A DNA stretch of 64,000 bases from Przewalskia tangutica (GCA_029844215.1 CM056723.1:86420790-86484789), one strand, 5' to 3'; positions 23,777 through 35,928 are shown, counted from the stretch's first letter. Translations and numbers: made by a program. Notes: generated by a model not told the origin, from the letters alone.

Positions 23777-26069
23777 TGTTACACCCCGTAAGTCCAGGGC
23801 ATGTAAAAGAGAATGCACGTAAGGAATCAAGACTTGGAAATGGGTACGAACGGAAGAATTGTTTTTCCGACGGAAAATGTTTCGAACGTCGGAAAGGAAA
23901 AATGTTCGTTGTTGAGAATTGGATTCTCAAAATGCATTATTTGAAGAGTATGGAACTTATTATATTTATGGAAATTTATTTTTTACGGATTTGGTCACGT
24001 GGGGCCCACCCGAGAAATTTTACGTTTTGTGGGGCCCACGAGGGTTACGGAATTTTATGGACGAATGAGAAGGCAACACGTGGCACCCCCAAACTTAGTC
24101 TTGGTAGAAATGTTGCAAGGTTAAAATGGTCATTTGACCTATGTAGATGATAAGTCTTGCAAGCTTGACATATTTGACCAAGTCAACTTGTCCACATAAA
24201 GCGATCCATGTGATCTTCATCCAAGCCACACATTTGTTGATATCTAGACCATCCAATGTGTTATATGTATCATACTAGTGCAAGACTTGGCTTTGGACAC
24301 TTAGAAAAAATTGAAAAACTTTGAAGCCTCCACTAAGAGCTCTCGGGTTAGGGTTCTAAGGAACAAGAAAATTTTTAGTTTGTGATCCATTAGCCACAAG
24401 ACTTAAACCCAAGGTCCCTAAGGGTGTTTTAAGGATATCTCAATAGAAAGATTTCGGAAAAAGCATTTTTACATTAGTCATGGCGGAAACTAATGAAGTT
24501 CTTCAACTTTGAAGTTGGAACTTGAAGATGGGTTCCTCATAGGCTTCTAAGGAGTGCTTGGAGCGGATTGAAACTTAAGGAAATGAGCTAAGAATTGCTA
24601 AGGCGCGACTTTGATTCTTGGAAACTTTAAGGGCTTATAAAGGTATAATCTTGTCGTTTTAGCAATTAAGGTTTACTTATTGTTGTAGCTATGGTTATTA
24701 GCCAGCATGAGTTATATATTGCGAAGTTTGATTATTATATTGGCTATTGGAACCCGAATACGAAAACTAGCATGTCAGCCTTAAGACTACAATTCAAGTC
24801 GATTATTCGTTTAAGTCGTCGCATGTTGTGTAAGAAGGAAATTGTAGTTGTTGAAATGGTTTATAACTATATAACATGTTAGACCTTAGAACTTGGAATT
24901 TGGAAAAGGATTGGAAAAGACTTTGAATTGTTAGTATGTAGTTGGCCGAGAAGGGCTTGGAGTTTTAAACTACTTGGTATGAATTGTGGGGCGGAATTTT
25001 ACACGTATAGTAAGGCGTGTAATCCCCTTTGTTTGGTTGTTGTGTTGAGCCTTAAATGTGGCGTGTTGGTTATTGTATTCGGCCTTGAAAAAGGTGGCAA
25101 AGTGAGTAGAAACAAAGGAAGTGCTGCCCGATTTTCCGTAGAATTAGAGACCGTACACTTAGTTTTATTCTACGTTAGAGACTAGAAGTTGATAGTCTTG
25201 TTGTGACCATTATAGGTTGACACTTCTGCAGCGTATTCGGCAGCTTGTGGATTTAGCCGAAAAGGTATGTGAACTATCTCCTCTTCTAGCATAATTCCTT
25301 AAGATAAAGAAGGTATGTCCTACTCCTTAAATGATCCATTCCTTGGTTGTATTTGGATTGCCTAAAATAGAATTTGTTCTATGTACTTCCTTGATTGTAC
25401 TTTGATGTTTAAATTGTAAGTTGTATAATCCATTTTCCTTAGTGAAGTTTGGATTCTTAAAGGTGAAAGTATTTTACTTAAAGTACATGGAGTCTTGAAA
25501 AGGAAGTGGTTTCCAAACCTTTTGGCTAGTGCCTTAGTTCCAAAACCTAAGGGTTGTTGTAATAACTTTAGGGGAGTTAAAGGAGTGATTTACTTAATTG
25601 TTTTAAGAGAGGAGAAATGACATGATTTAAGAGAAGTAACTTGTTTTAAAGGTGTGAGTTACTTGAGGTTTAAAAGTAGAAGAAACTTGTTTTCTAAATA
25701 TTAAGGGACTTGAAGTATTTTGAAAGTTAAGGAACTTGATTTGAAAGTTTATGATACTTGGTTTTAAGTATAAGTCTCTTGGTTAAAAAAAAGAATGGAT
25801 AGGTCTAAAACCATAAAGGGTTATAACGGCTTTATGGGAAGTTGGTTATAACGGCTTTATGGAAGGTTAAGAAAGTTGCCTATTTTTGATTAATGGGCAT
25901 AAGTTGCCTAGATTGTGAAAATTTGAAGTTACTTGATTTCAAGCTTTGAAATGAGTTTTCTAAAATTGTAGTAACTTACTTTGAAAAAATAGACATGCCT
26001 TGATACTACGGGTGTTAGTATCTTGGGGTTTACATAAAAAAGAGTCTTTTGAAAAGAATGTACGTACGT

Positions 26070-26625
26070 AGTACTTTGGCTTGTTAAATGAGAATTATTC
26101 TATTTGTGCCCTGATAAGTACTTTGGCTTGTTAAATGAGAATTATTCTATTTGTGCCCTGATAAGTACTTTGGCTTGTTAAATGAGAATTATTCTATTTG
26201 TGCCCTGATAAGTACTTTGGCTTGTTAAATGAGAATTATTCTATTTGCCCGATAAGTACTTTGGCTTGTTAAATGAGAATTATTCTATTTGTGCCCCGAT
26301 AAGTACTTTGGCTTGTTAAATGAGAATTATTCTATTTGTGCTCGATAAGTACTTTGGCTTGTTAAATGAGAATTATTCTATTTGTGTCTGATAAGTACTT
26401 TGGCTTGTTAAATGAGAATTATTCTATTTGTGCTCGATAAGTACTTTGACTTGTTAAATGAGAATTATTCTATTTGTGCCCGATAAGTACTTTGGCTTGT
26501 TAAATGAGAATTATTCTATTTGTGCCCGATAAGTACTTTGGCTTGTTAAATGAGAATTATTCTATTTGTGCCTTGATAAGTACTTTGGCTTGGTTAATTG
26601 AGAATTAGCCTATGTGTCGGTGATA
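26070..26625. repeat. 47-bp minisatellite in element C 5' LTR, 12 copies
   Basis: Unit starts AGTACTTTGGCTTGTTAAAT, period about 47 bp, twelve copies, the last diverged. A GGCTTG-to-GACTTG variant in copy 9 also marks copy 9 of the 3' LTR array (31996-32560), so the array predates this insertion. Confidence 0.93.
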
Positions 26626-26820
26626 GCCTTTGAGTGCAAGTATTATGTTTTATAACGCTGCCGCGACTCGGTTGGAGGCCTATGCCGTCTGTAAGTTATT
26701 TGACGCATCGACGGATGTGGAATTCCACCGCATGCTTCCGTTATTTGTAGTACTTGGGTTAAATTCGATTTTTATAAAAGACATGGTAGTTCTTATGTCT
26801 TGTTTGATGGTCACGAGATA

Positions 26821-27030
26821 GGGTAAGAGTATAAGTGAGGTAAACCCCAAGACGCAGACGCCTTCTCCGTGGTAAGAGTATAAGTGGTAAACCCCAAGAT
26901 TCTATACCACCGCTTTACCACCTTCTCGGGGTAAGAGTATAAGTGAAGCGGTAAACCCCAAGATACTATACCACCGCTTACCACCTTCTCCGTGGTAAGA
27001 GTATAAGTGAGGGTAAACCCCAAGACGCTA
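26821..27030. repeat. About 60-bp minisatellite in element C 5' LTR
   Basis: Four units built on GGTAAGAGTATAAGTGAGG, GTAAACCCC and TATACCACC. The 3' LTR counterpart is 32767-33000. The 5' units are shortened at G and C runs. Confidence 0.88.
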
Positions 27031-27740
27031 TACCACCGTGGGACTTAGTGTTCATGTATGCCTATTGGTGTTATATTATATCATGGATCACAATGGCGGA
27101 AGGATTCCACGGGCATGATTGGTATTATGGGTGTGAGACCCATGGGTTATGTTTTTAGTAATGACTTTGAGGGCGGGCGTCCCTGACTTGATATGACTGT
27201 TTATGTATTGTGTACTGTAATTTGATTATCATACATGTCTCCTGTTTTGTTAGACTGTTATGATTTTGTTACAGTATTTTTTCAGTTCACATACTTGGTA
27301 CATTCTTCGTACTGACCTCCTTCGGGGGGCTGCGTTCATGCCGCAGGTTTAGGTACGCTGTCTGGTGATCGGCAGGTGTAGGACCCTGCTCAGAGTTTTT
27401 GGATAGCTCCTTCTGTTCGGGAGTTTATCTTTTTGGTATAAGTTCTTTCAGTACAGGCTTTTGTACAGTTATGGGTACGGCGGGGCCTTGTCCCGTCATA
27501 TTTCAGTCTAACTCTTAGAGGTCTGTATTCATATGTGGGATTGGACTCACGTACGGTGTAGTGTCTTTTGTTATGTATATTATATGGCAGCCTTGTCGGC
27601 TTTGCCCTTGCACGTACGATTGGTTTTAAAAAAAAAAAAAGAGGTGTTATTTAATTTCCGCAGTTTACTTGTGTTGTTAAGGTAGAAGGGTGCCCAGGTA
27701 GAGCACCAGTCACGGGCCCGGGGTTCGGGGCGTGACAGAG

Positions 27741-27752
27741 TGGTATCAGAGC
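27741..27752 (+). promoter_or_regulatory. Element C primer-binding site (initiator Met-tRNA)
   Basis: TGGTATCAGAGC three bases after the LTR end, the same as element A's primer site. Confidence 0.92.
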
Positions 27753-27942
27753 AGTCAGTCCTCGGAATGTCTACAGACCGTGTCTAGTAGAGTCTTGATT
27801 ATCGGTGTGTTGCGCGCCACACCCATAAACATGAGGCTACAGGACATTTAGGAGTTGGTTTCTATTCTTCTCACTCTAAGATCGTTCCATAGAGCTGTGT
27901 TAGTAAGATAATTCCTCTCTGACGTATTGTTGTGTTACAGTT

Positions 27943-28794
27943 ATGCCTCCAAGGAGGGCAACAGCCGCCCAGAAGGGCAAAGGAGTAGCCGGAGCTACTA
28001 GTCAGACTCAGAGAGTTGATAGGGCTTATGCCCAGGGTATATCGGATGTTGTTCGATCGGCGAGTTCTGCGCAGTTTTGAGGCCCCAAAGACCGAGCCTC
28101 GATTTCTCAGTTAAGGGAAGACTTTAGGGTCATGAAGGAAGCCATTATGTTATTGACCAAGATATTAGTGCTATAGTTTCATCAGCCGGAGGTTATTCGG
28201 CCAGTAAAGTCAGGTGTACAGGGGGTAGAGGGACAACGCGGAAATCTGCGTAAGAGGGATAGACCGGTTGGTTATCCCGGTGAGTTTTTGGACGAGCTGC
28301 CTCATCAGCGAGTAAGATATTCGTCCCAGCCTACCCAGTACATACCCCCGCAGCTCACAGGTGGGAGATTTGATCCCACAAGGTATGTAGGAGCCGGTCC
28401 GAGCTCCAGGGGTCGAGGTTCTCAAAGGAGCAGGGGATTTACTCAGTCTAGGCCACTTATTCCTCAGTGTTTCCATTGTAGTAAGCGTCATTTGGGGAAA
28501 TGCCGTCTTGGCATAGGTGTTTGTTATTATTGTGGCCGTCCGGGCCATATACTGAGTGTATGTCCTTTTAGAAGGGGCACCGGTGAGGTGGCTCAGCCTA
28601 TGAGGCCGATGGTTGGTTCCCTTTCCTCCGCGGTATGCGTTCCCGAGCGGTGTTGGATGTTAGCCAGCCGTGGTAGGGGTCAGGGTGGAGTTTATAGTTC
28701 TGGCGGTCCTTCGAACCGCAGAGGTGACGTGACTACTGGACAGGATCAGGAAGCAACATCGCCTAGGGTTACAAGTATATCTCGATTCTTTTGA
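27943..28794 (+). pseudogene. Element C gag remnant with zinc knuckle
   Basis: ATG at 27943 opens a basic, Ala/Gly-rich start (MPPRRATAAQKGKG) close to element A's gag start. A stop follows near 28077. An open stretch from 28288 to 28794 carries PQCFHCSKRHLGKC and then CYYCGRPGHILSVC (about 28470-28565), a zinc knuckle arranged as in element A. A Gly/Arg-rich tail ends in a stop at 28792. The central gag core seen in A (about 190 residues) is missing here, so even gag is incomplete. Confidence 0.82.
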
Positions 28795-29691
28795 ATCATA
28801 CGTGCATTGTTAGATTCAGATTTTGCCCTAGCGTATATGTTTTCCCTTTATTGCTAGAGTTGTAAAGTGATAGTACCCCAGAGGTAGGGATACTTTGATT
28901 AGTAAAGTGAGAAATTATGAATATGGGCAAGAATGGTAAGTGAACTGAGACTATAGTTGCGTAGAGTTCACACGTAATTGCCCCATGATAGTGTAAGACC
29001 AATAGGGAAGATTGTACAGTAAGAATACTTTGGCTTATGTGACGAACCTCTAAGTGAATAGGGGGATAGGGTGAGAAGTACCTTGAGATAAGAGATAGAT
29101 TTATTTCAGACTAGGAATGAGAAGTTAAGTATGACGATGGGTCGGGTTGTGGACTCATTTCGGGTCAGCCGATAGTATGGAATGGGGTTTTGTCAGTTAG
29201 AAATGGTCCCGTTATGTGATAGGGTCCCGGGGATGCCAGGCCCAAGTTTAGTTAATCGTTGTACGAGTTCGTGGATGCGTTCCACCGGAACTAGGTCGTA
29301 AGGACCAAGAAGAGCCTTAACGGGAATGTAAGTAACTTTATGGCTAAGTTTGGATAATAACTCCAAGGATTGGAGAAGAGAAACAAAATTTGAGATTTTG
29401 TACGTGTACTAGATGAGTTTGAAAGTACGAGAAAGTATGACAAGTAAGGAAAGAAAGGAACCTCTAAGGATCCCGTGTTTGGGAAGACTGTAACATTCGA
29501 GCTTTGTGAGAAGGGACCACGGACGGAAGGTCCATTATTATGTTCACGTATGTTGTGGTGGCCATGTGTGGCATCGTTAGTCGTGTGCATGTTTTGTTTG
29601 ATAGGCATAGTATAGAGTTTATGCCGGAGTTTGTATAGCTTGGCAACCGACTAAGAACATTCGGGGACGAATGTTTCTAAGGGGGGAAGAA
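28795..29691 (+). other. Element C 3' non-coding part and polypurine tract
   Basis: No pol motifs. A block at 29221-29290 (with GGCCCAAGTTTAGTTAA and ACGAGTTCGTGGAT) is shared with the internal regions of elements E and D. The end carries GGACGAATGTTTCTAA and the purine tract GGGGGGAAGA directly before the 3' LTR, also found in element A. Confidence 0.8.
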
Positions 29692-32600
29692 TGTAACACC
29701 CTGTAAGTCCAGGGCATGTAAAAGAGAATGCACGTAAGGAATCAAGACTTGGAAATGGGTACGAACGGAAGAATTGTTTTTCCGACGGAAAATGTTCCGA
29801 ACGTCGGAAAGGAAAAATGTTCGTTGTTGAGAATTGGATTCTCAAAATGCATTATTTGAAGAGTATGGAACTTATTATATTTATGGAAATTTATTTTTTA
29901 CGGATTTGGTCACGTGGGGCCCACCCGAGAAATTTTACGTTTTGTGGGGCCCACGAGGGTTACGGAATTTTATGGACGAATGAGAAGGCAACACGTGGCA
30001 CCCCCAAACTTAGTCTTGGTAGAAATGTTGCAAGGTTAAAATGGTCATTTGACCTATGTAGATGATAAGTCTTGCAAGCTTGACATATTTGACCAAGTCA
30101 ACTTGTCCACATAGGCTTGATCCATGTGATCTTCATCCAAGCCACACATTTGTTGATATCTAGACCCTCCAATGTGTTATATGTATCATACTAGTGCAAG
30201 ACTTGGCTTTGGACACTTAGAAAAAATTGAAAAACTTTGAAGCCTCCACTAAGAGCTCTCGGGTTAGGGTTCTAAGGAACAAGAAAATTTTTAGTTTGTG
30301 ATCCATTAGCCACAAGACTTAAACCCAAGGTCCCTAAGGGTGTTTTAAGGATATCTCAATAGAAAGATTTCGGAAAAAACGCATTTTTACATTAGTCGCA
30401 AGGCGGAAACTAATGAAGTTCTTCAACTTTGAAGTTGGAACTTGAAGATGGGTTCCTCATAGGCTTCTAAGGAGTGCTTGGAGCGGATTGAAACTTAAGG
30501 AAATGAGCTAAGAATTGCTAAGGCGCGACTTTGATTCTTGGAAATTTTAAGGGCTTATAAAGGTATAATCTTGTCGTTTTAGCAATTAAGGTTTACTTAT
30601 TGTTGTAGCTATGGTTATTAGCCAGCATGAGTTATATATTGCGAAGTTTGATTATTATATTGGCTATTGGAACCCGAATACGAAAACTAGCATGTCAGCC
30701 TTAAGACTACAATTCAAGTCGATTATTCGTTTAAGTCGTCGCATGTTGTGTAAGAAGGAAATTGTAGTTGTTGAAATGGTTTATAACTATATAACATGTT
30801 AGACCTTAGAACTTGGAATTTGGAAAAGGATTGGAAAAGACTTTGAATTGTTAGTATGTAGTTGGCCGAGAAGGGCTTGGAGTTTTAAACTACTTGGTAT
30901 GAATTGTGGGGCGGAATTTTACACGTATAGTAAGGCGTGTAATCCCCTTTGTTTGGTTGTTGTGTTGAGCCTTAAATGTGGCGTGTTGGTTATTGTATTC
31001 GGCCTTGAAAAAGGTGGCAAAGTGAGTAGAAACAAAGGAAGTCTTTGCCGATTTTCCGTAGAATTAGAGACCGTACACTTAGTTTTATTCTACGTTAGAG
31101 ACTAGAAGTTGATAGTCTTGTTGTGACCATTATAGGTTGACACTTCTACGTACGGCGTATTCGGCTTAGCTTGTGGATTTAGCCGAAAAGGTATGTGAAC
31201 TATCTCCTCTTCTAGCATGATTCCTTAAGATAAAGAAGGTATGTCCTACTCCTTAAATGATCCATTCCTTGGTTGTATTTGGATTGCCTAAAATAGAATT
31301 TGTTCTATGTACTTCCTTGATTGTACTTTGATGTTTAAATTGTAAGTTGTATAATCCATTTTCCTTAGTGAAGTTTGGATTCTTAAAGGTGAAAGTATTT
31401 TACTTAAAGTACATGGAGTCTTGAAAAGGAAGTGGTTTCCAAACCTTTTGGCTAGTGCCTTCGTTCCAAAACCTAAGGGTTGTTGTAATGACTTTAGGGG
31501 AGTTAAAGGAGTGATTTACTTAATTGTTTTAAGAGAGGAGAAATGACATGATTTAAGAGAAGTAACTTGTTTTAAAGGTGTGCGTTACTTGAGGTTTAAA
31601 AGTAGAAGAAACTTGTTTTCTAAATATTAAGGGACTTGAAGTATTTTGAAAGTTAAGGAACTTCATTTGAAAGTTTATGATACTTGGTTTTAAGTATAAG
31701 TCTCTTGGTTAAAAAAAAGAATGGATAGGTCTAAAACCATAAAGGGTTATAACGGCTTTATGGGAAGTTGGTTATAACGGCTTTATGGAAGGTTAAGAAA
31801 GTTGCCTATTTTTGATTAATGGGCATAAGTTGCCTAGATTGTGAAAATTTGAAGTTACTTGATTTCAAGCTTTGAAATGAGTTTTCTAAAAGTGTAGTAA
31901 CTTACTTTGAAAAAATAGACATGCCTTGATACTACGGGTGTTAGTATCTTGGGGTTTACATAAAAAGGAGTCTTTTGAAAAGAATGTACGTACGTAGTAC
32001 TTTGGCTTGTTAAATGAGAATTATTCTATTTGTGCCCTGATAAGTACTTTGGCTTGTTAAATGAGAATTATTCTATTTGTGCCATGATAAGTACTTTGGC
32101 TTGTTAAATGAGAATTATTCTATTTGTGCCCTGATAAGTACTTTGGCTTGTTAAATGAGAATTATTCTATTTGTGCCCTGATAAGTACTTTGGCTTGTTA
32201 AATGAGAATTATTCTATTTGTTCAAGGATAAGTACTTTGGCTTGTTAAATGAGAATTATTCTATTTGTGCCCTGATAAGTACTTTGGCTTGTTAAATGAG
32301 AATTATTCTATTTGTGCCCTGATAAGTACTTTGGCTTGTTAAATGAGAATTATTCTATTTGTGCTCTGATAAGTACTTTGACTTGTTAAATGAGAATTAT
32401 TCTATTTGTGCCCTGATAAGTACTTTGGCTTGTTAAATGAGAATTATTCTATTTGTGCCCTGATAAGTACTTTGGCTTGTTAAATGAGAATTATTCTATT
32501 TGTGCCTTGATAAGTACTTTGGCTTGGTTAATTGAGAATTAGCCTATGTGTGCTGGTGATAGCCTTTGAGTGCAAGTATTATGTTTTATAACGTTGCCGC

Positions 32601-33399
32601 GACTCTCGGTGGCTACTGTCCAGTTGTAAGTTATTTGGACGTACCGACAGTGATGTGGAATTCCACGGGTATGCTTCCGTTATTTGTAGTACTTGGGTTA
32701 AATTCCCGGATTTTTTTATAAAAGACATGGTAGTTCTTATGTCTTGTTTGATGGTCGGTCGAGATAGGGTAAGAGTATAAGTGAGGGGTAAACCCCCAAG
32801 ACGCTGTACCACCTTCTCCAGGGTAAGAGTATAAGTGAGGGGTAAACCCCCAAGATGCTATACCACCTGCTTTACCACCTTCTCCAGGGTAAGAGTATAA
32901 GTGAGGGGTAAACCCCCAAGATGCTATACCACATGTTTTACCACCTTCTCCAGGGTAAGAGTATAAGTGAGGGGTAAACCCCCAAGACGCTATACCACCG
33001 GTGGGACTTGGTGTTCATGTATGCCTATTGGTGTTATATTATATCATGGACTGCCGGCAGTGAGGAAGGATTCCACGGGCATGATTGGTATTATGGGCGT
33101 GAGACCCATGGTTATGTTTTTAGTAATGACTTTGAGGGCGGGCGTCCCTGACTTGATATGAATGTTTATGTATTGTGTACTGTAATTTGATTATCATACA
33201 TGTCTCCTGTTTTGTTAGACTGTTATGATTTTGTTACAGTATTTTTTTCAGTTCACATACTTGGTACATTATTCGTACTGACCTCCTTCGGGGGGCTGCG
33301 TTCATGCCGTAGGTTTAGGTACGTTGTCTGGTGATCGGCAGGTGTAGGACCCTGCCCAGGTAGAGCACCAGTCACGGGCCCGGGGTTCGGGGCGTGACA
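29692..33399 (+). repeat. Element C 3' LTR
   Basis: Starts TGTAACACCC and ends GGGCGTGACA. It lacks the 304 bp corresponding to 27390-27693 of the 5' LTR. The junction falls within CCCTGCCCAGG and has 3-bp microhomology (TGC). It contains the 47-bp array (31996-32560, 12 copies) and the ~60-bp array (32767-33000). Confidence 0.93.
31996..32560. repeat. 47-bp minisatellite in element C 3' LTR, 12 copies
   Basis: Counterpart of 26070-26625. Nearly every unit here ends GCCCTGATA, while several 5' LTR units read GCCCGATA or GCTCGATA. Confidence 0.93.
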
Positions 33400-34220
33400 C
33401 GTTTGTTATAGTATTCATTGATGACATTCTGGTTTATTCTCACACGGAGCAGGAGCATGCGGATCATTTGAGGACGGTACTTAGAGTCCTCCAGAGCCGG
33501 CAGTTGTATGCCAAGTTCTCAAAGTGTGAGTTTTGGTTGGCCTCAGTGGCATTCTTGGGGCACATTATCAGGGCCGATGGTATTCGAGTTGATACGGCGA
33601 AGATTGAGGCGGTGAAAACATGGTCTAGACCTACTACGCCGACTGAGGTGCGCAGCTTCTTAGGGTTTGCGGGTTATTACCGGAGATTTGTGGAAAAGTT
33701 CACTTCGATCTCAGCACCTTTGACAAGGATGACTCAGAAAGCGGCTAAGTTCCAGTGGACGGATGCTTGTGAGAAGGGCTTTCAGTTATTAAAGAAGATG
33801 TTGACGACAGCTCCAGTTCTTACTCTTTTCGAGGGATTAGAGGGTTATGTGGTTTATTGTGATACTTTGGGTGTTGGACTTGGTTGCGTGTTGATGCATC
33901 ATGGTAAGGTTATAGCTTACACGTCCCGACAGCTCAGGAAGCATGAGAGGAATTACCCTACTCATGATTTGGAGTTAGCGGCAGTGATACGTGTTTTGAA
34001 GATTTGGAGGCATTACTTATATAGGGTTTATGTGGATATTTATACAGACCACAAAATCCTCCAGTATATCTTCATATAGAGGGAGTTGAACTTGCGGCAG
34101 AGACGGTGGTTAGAGTTGTTGAAGGATTATGATGTCGATATTCTATACCACCCGGGGAAAGCCAACGTGGTTGCAAATGCTCTTAGTCGTAGATCTATGG
34201 GTATTCTGTCAGACGTGTAG
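33400..34220 (+). pseudogene. Element A RT (C-terminal part) and RNase H
   Basis: Continues the gene split by element C. The RT catalytic motif reads FIDDILVYS (33410-33440), then SKCEFWL and FLGHII. The connection domain has VRSFLGFAGYYRRF. RNase H follows with VVYCDTLGVGLGCVL and AYTSRQLRKHERNYPTHDLEL. Part of the usual DAS motif reads CDTLG, so the RNase H active site may be altered. A TAG at 34077-34079 sits at the start of the RELNLRQRRW motif, where Gln is usual. The typical end of the domain, YHPGKANVVANALSRR, is present. Confidence 0.9.
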
Positions 34221-35801
34221 CCAGATAGAAGGGACATGGTTCGTAAGATTCATCAGTTAGCGAGCCTGGGGGTTCGGTTGGTTGATTCCAATGATAGTAG
34301 AGTTCGGGTTTGAGAACTTGCCGAGTCTTCCATCATTGAGGAGGTGAAGAGGCGACAATATGAGGATCCGGTTCTGGTACGGTATTGAGATACGGCTCTT
34401 CGAAAGGAGAAAAGTTCATTTGAGGTAGCACCTGATGTGGTGCTAAGGTACGAGGATAGATTATGTGTACCCGATGTTGCGGGACTTCGTCAGCAGGTTC
34501 TAGGAGAGGCACACAATGCTCGTTATTCTATTCATCCGGGGTCGACTAAGATGTACCATGACCTCAGATGTGTGTATTGGTGGGATGGCCTGAAGAGGGA
34601 CGTAGCAGAGTTCGTTGCTCAGTGTCCGAATTGTCAGCACATCAAGATTGAGCACCAGAAGTCTGGTGGGCTATTACAGACGATTGAGATTCCGATGTGG
34701 AAGTGGGAGGTGATCAACATGGATTTTGTTACAGGGTTACCTCATACTCAGAGGAAGTGTGATTCCATCTGGGTTATAGTGGACAGGCTGACGAAATCAA
34801 CCTATTTTCTTCCGGTCAGAACTACTTATTAGGCTGAGGATTATGCTAGACTGTATATCCGGGAGATTGTGAGACTGCACGGAGTTCCTACATCTATTAT
34901 ATCAGACAAAGGGGTTCAATTTACGACTAACTTCTGGAGGTTTTTCCAGAAGGGGTTAGGGACACAAGTGAGTCTCAGTACTGCATTTCACCCTCAGACC
35001 GACGGACAGAAAGAACATACTATCCAGACATTTGAGGATATGCTGAGGGCCAGTATTATCGATTTCAGGGGTAGCTAGGAGGATCATTTGCCTCTTGTCA
35101 AGTTTGCATATAACAATAGCTACCATTTCAGTATTCAGATGGTGCCTTATGAGGCCTTATATGGCAGGAAGTGTAGGTCGCCGATTGGTTGGTTCGATGT
35201 TGGTGAGGTTCAGTTAGTTGGCCCAGACTTGATTCAGCAGGCTTTGGATAAGGTAAAGCTTATCCAGGAGAGGTTATTAGCAGCTCAGAGTCGACAGCAG
35301 TCATATGCAGATAATCGACGTCGACACTTGGAGTTTCAGCTTGACGATTGGGTTTTCTTGAAGGTATCACCCATGAAGGGTGTGATGAGTTTTGGTAAGA
35401 AGGGGAAACTTAGCCCGAGGTACATTGGGCCATACCAGATTGTTCGTAGAGTCGGCAAGGTTACCTATGAGTTAGATCTGTCATCCGATTTGGAAGCAGT
35501 ACATCCGGTCTTCCATGTTTCTATGTTACGGAAGTGTATCGGAGACCCATCTAGAGTTTTTCCGGTTAGTGATGTCCAAGTGATATAGGGGTTATCGTAT
35601 GAGGAGAGTCCTATAGCGATACTTGATCTCCAGGTCATACGATTACGGAATAAGGACATGGCTTCCGTCAAGGTCTTATGGCGGAATGATAATAGAGAGG
35701 AGATGACTTGGGAAGCAGAGGAGGACATGAAGAAGAAGTATCCTCATTTGTTCCCTACACCTACAGGTAATTCATTTTCCCTACTTGTCGAGTTGGATTA
35801 A
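34221..35801 (+). pseudogene. Element A integrase with chromodomain-like tail
   Basis: The zinc-binding HHCC domain is partly visible (H in EAHNARYSIHPG, then CPNCQ). The core has the D of VINMDFVTGLP, the D of IISDKG, and FHPQTDGQKEHTIQ, which keeps the catalytic Glu region. A GPY/F motif (PRYIGPYQIV) and a short chromodomain-like tail (VLWRNDNREEMTWEAEEDM) end at TAA 35799-35801. That tail is typical of Tekay/Del chromoviruses and is thought to guide insertion to heterochromatin. In-frame stops lie at about 34309, 34386, 34830, 35076 and 35586, several explained by single C-to-T or G-to-A changes. Confidence 0.9.
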
Positions 35802-35928
35802 CGGATATGCATAAGTGTTATATTGTGGCATATGTGGCATATTTGATTGTGTTGGGTATAGTTAAAGGGGACTATGCCGATATCGGTTTAGGTTGAACTT
35901 AGTAAGAACATTCAGGACGAATGTTTCT

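Larger units (their letters stand above)
23777..27737 (+). repeat. Element C 5' LTR
   Basis: 3961 bp, TG to CA. It holds two minisatellites (26070-26625 and 26821-27030) and a poly-A run near 27629-27641. Compared with the 3' LTR it keeps a 304-bp segment (27390-27693) lost from the other copy. Elsewhere it is shorter by about 50 bases, mainly at CTG, CCAGG and G- or C-run sites. Confidence 0.93.
23777..33399 (+). mobile_element. Element C: gag-only Tekay-like retrotransposon
   Basis: Inserted in element A's RT with TSD cgttt at 23772-23776 and 33400-33404. It begins TGTTACACCCCG and ends GGGCGTGACA. LTRs are 23777-27737 (3961 bp) and 29692-33399 (3708 bp). The internal region is only 1954 bp: Met-tRNA primer site, broken gag with zinc knuckle, and a non-coding 3' part. 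No protease, RT or integrase is present, so it is non-autonomous. LTR bodies are nearly identical, which suggests a young insertion. Confidence 0.94.

Noticed and set aside
24691..25185. Open stretches of 63 and 85 codons in element C's 5' LTR, repeated at 30611-31105
   Set aside because: They are repeated only because they lie in both LTRs. They have no recognisable domain, and the surrounding sequence is LTR leader. Conservation between LTRs of one element is not evidence of coding.
26070..26625. CRISPR-like array of 47-bp units
   Set aside because: Units are directly adjacent with no unique spacers, and the array lies in an LTR of a plant retrotransposon.
28795..29691. A possible unknown gene between element C's gag and 3' LTR
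   Set aside because: No long open frame on either strand and no domain; it shares a non-coding block with elements E and D.
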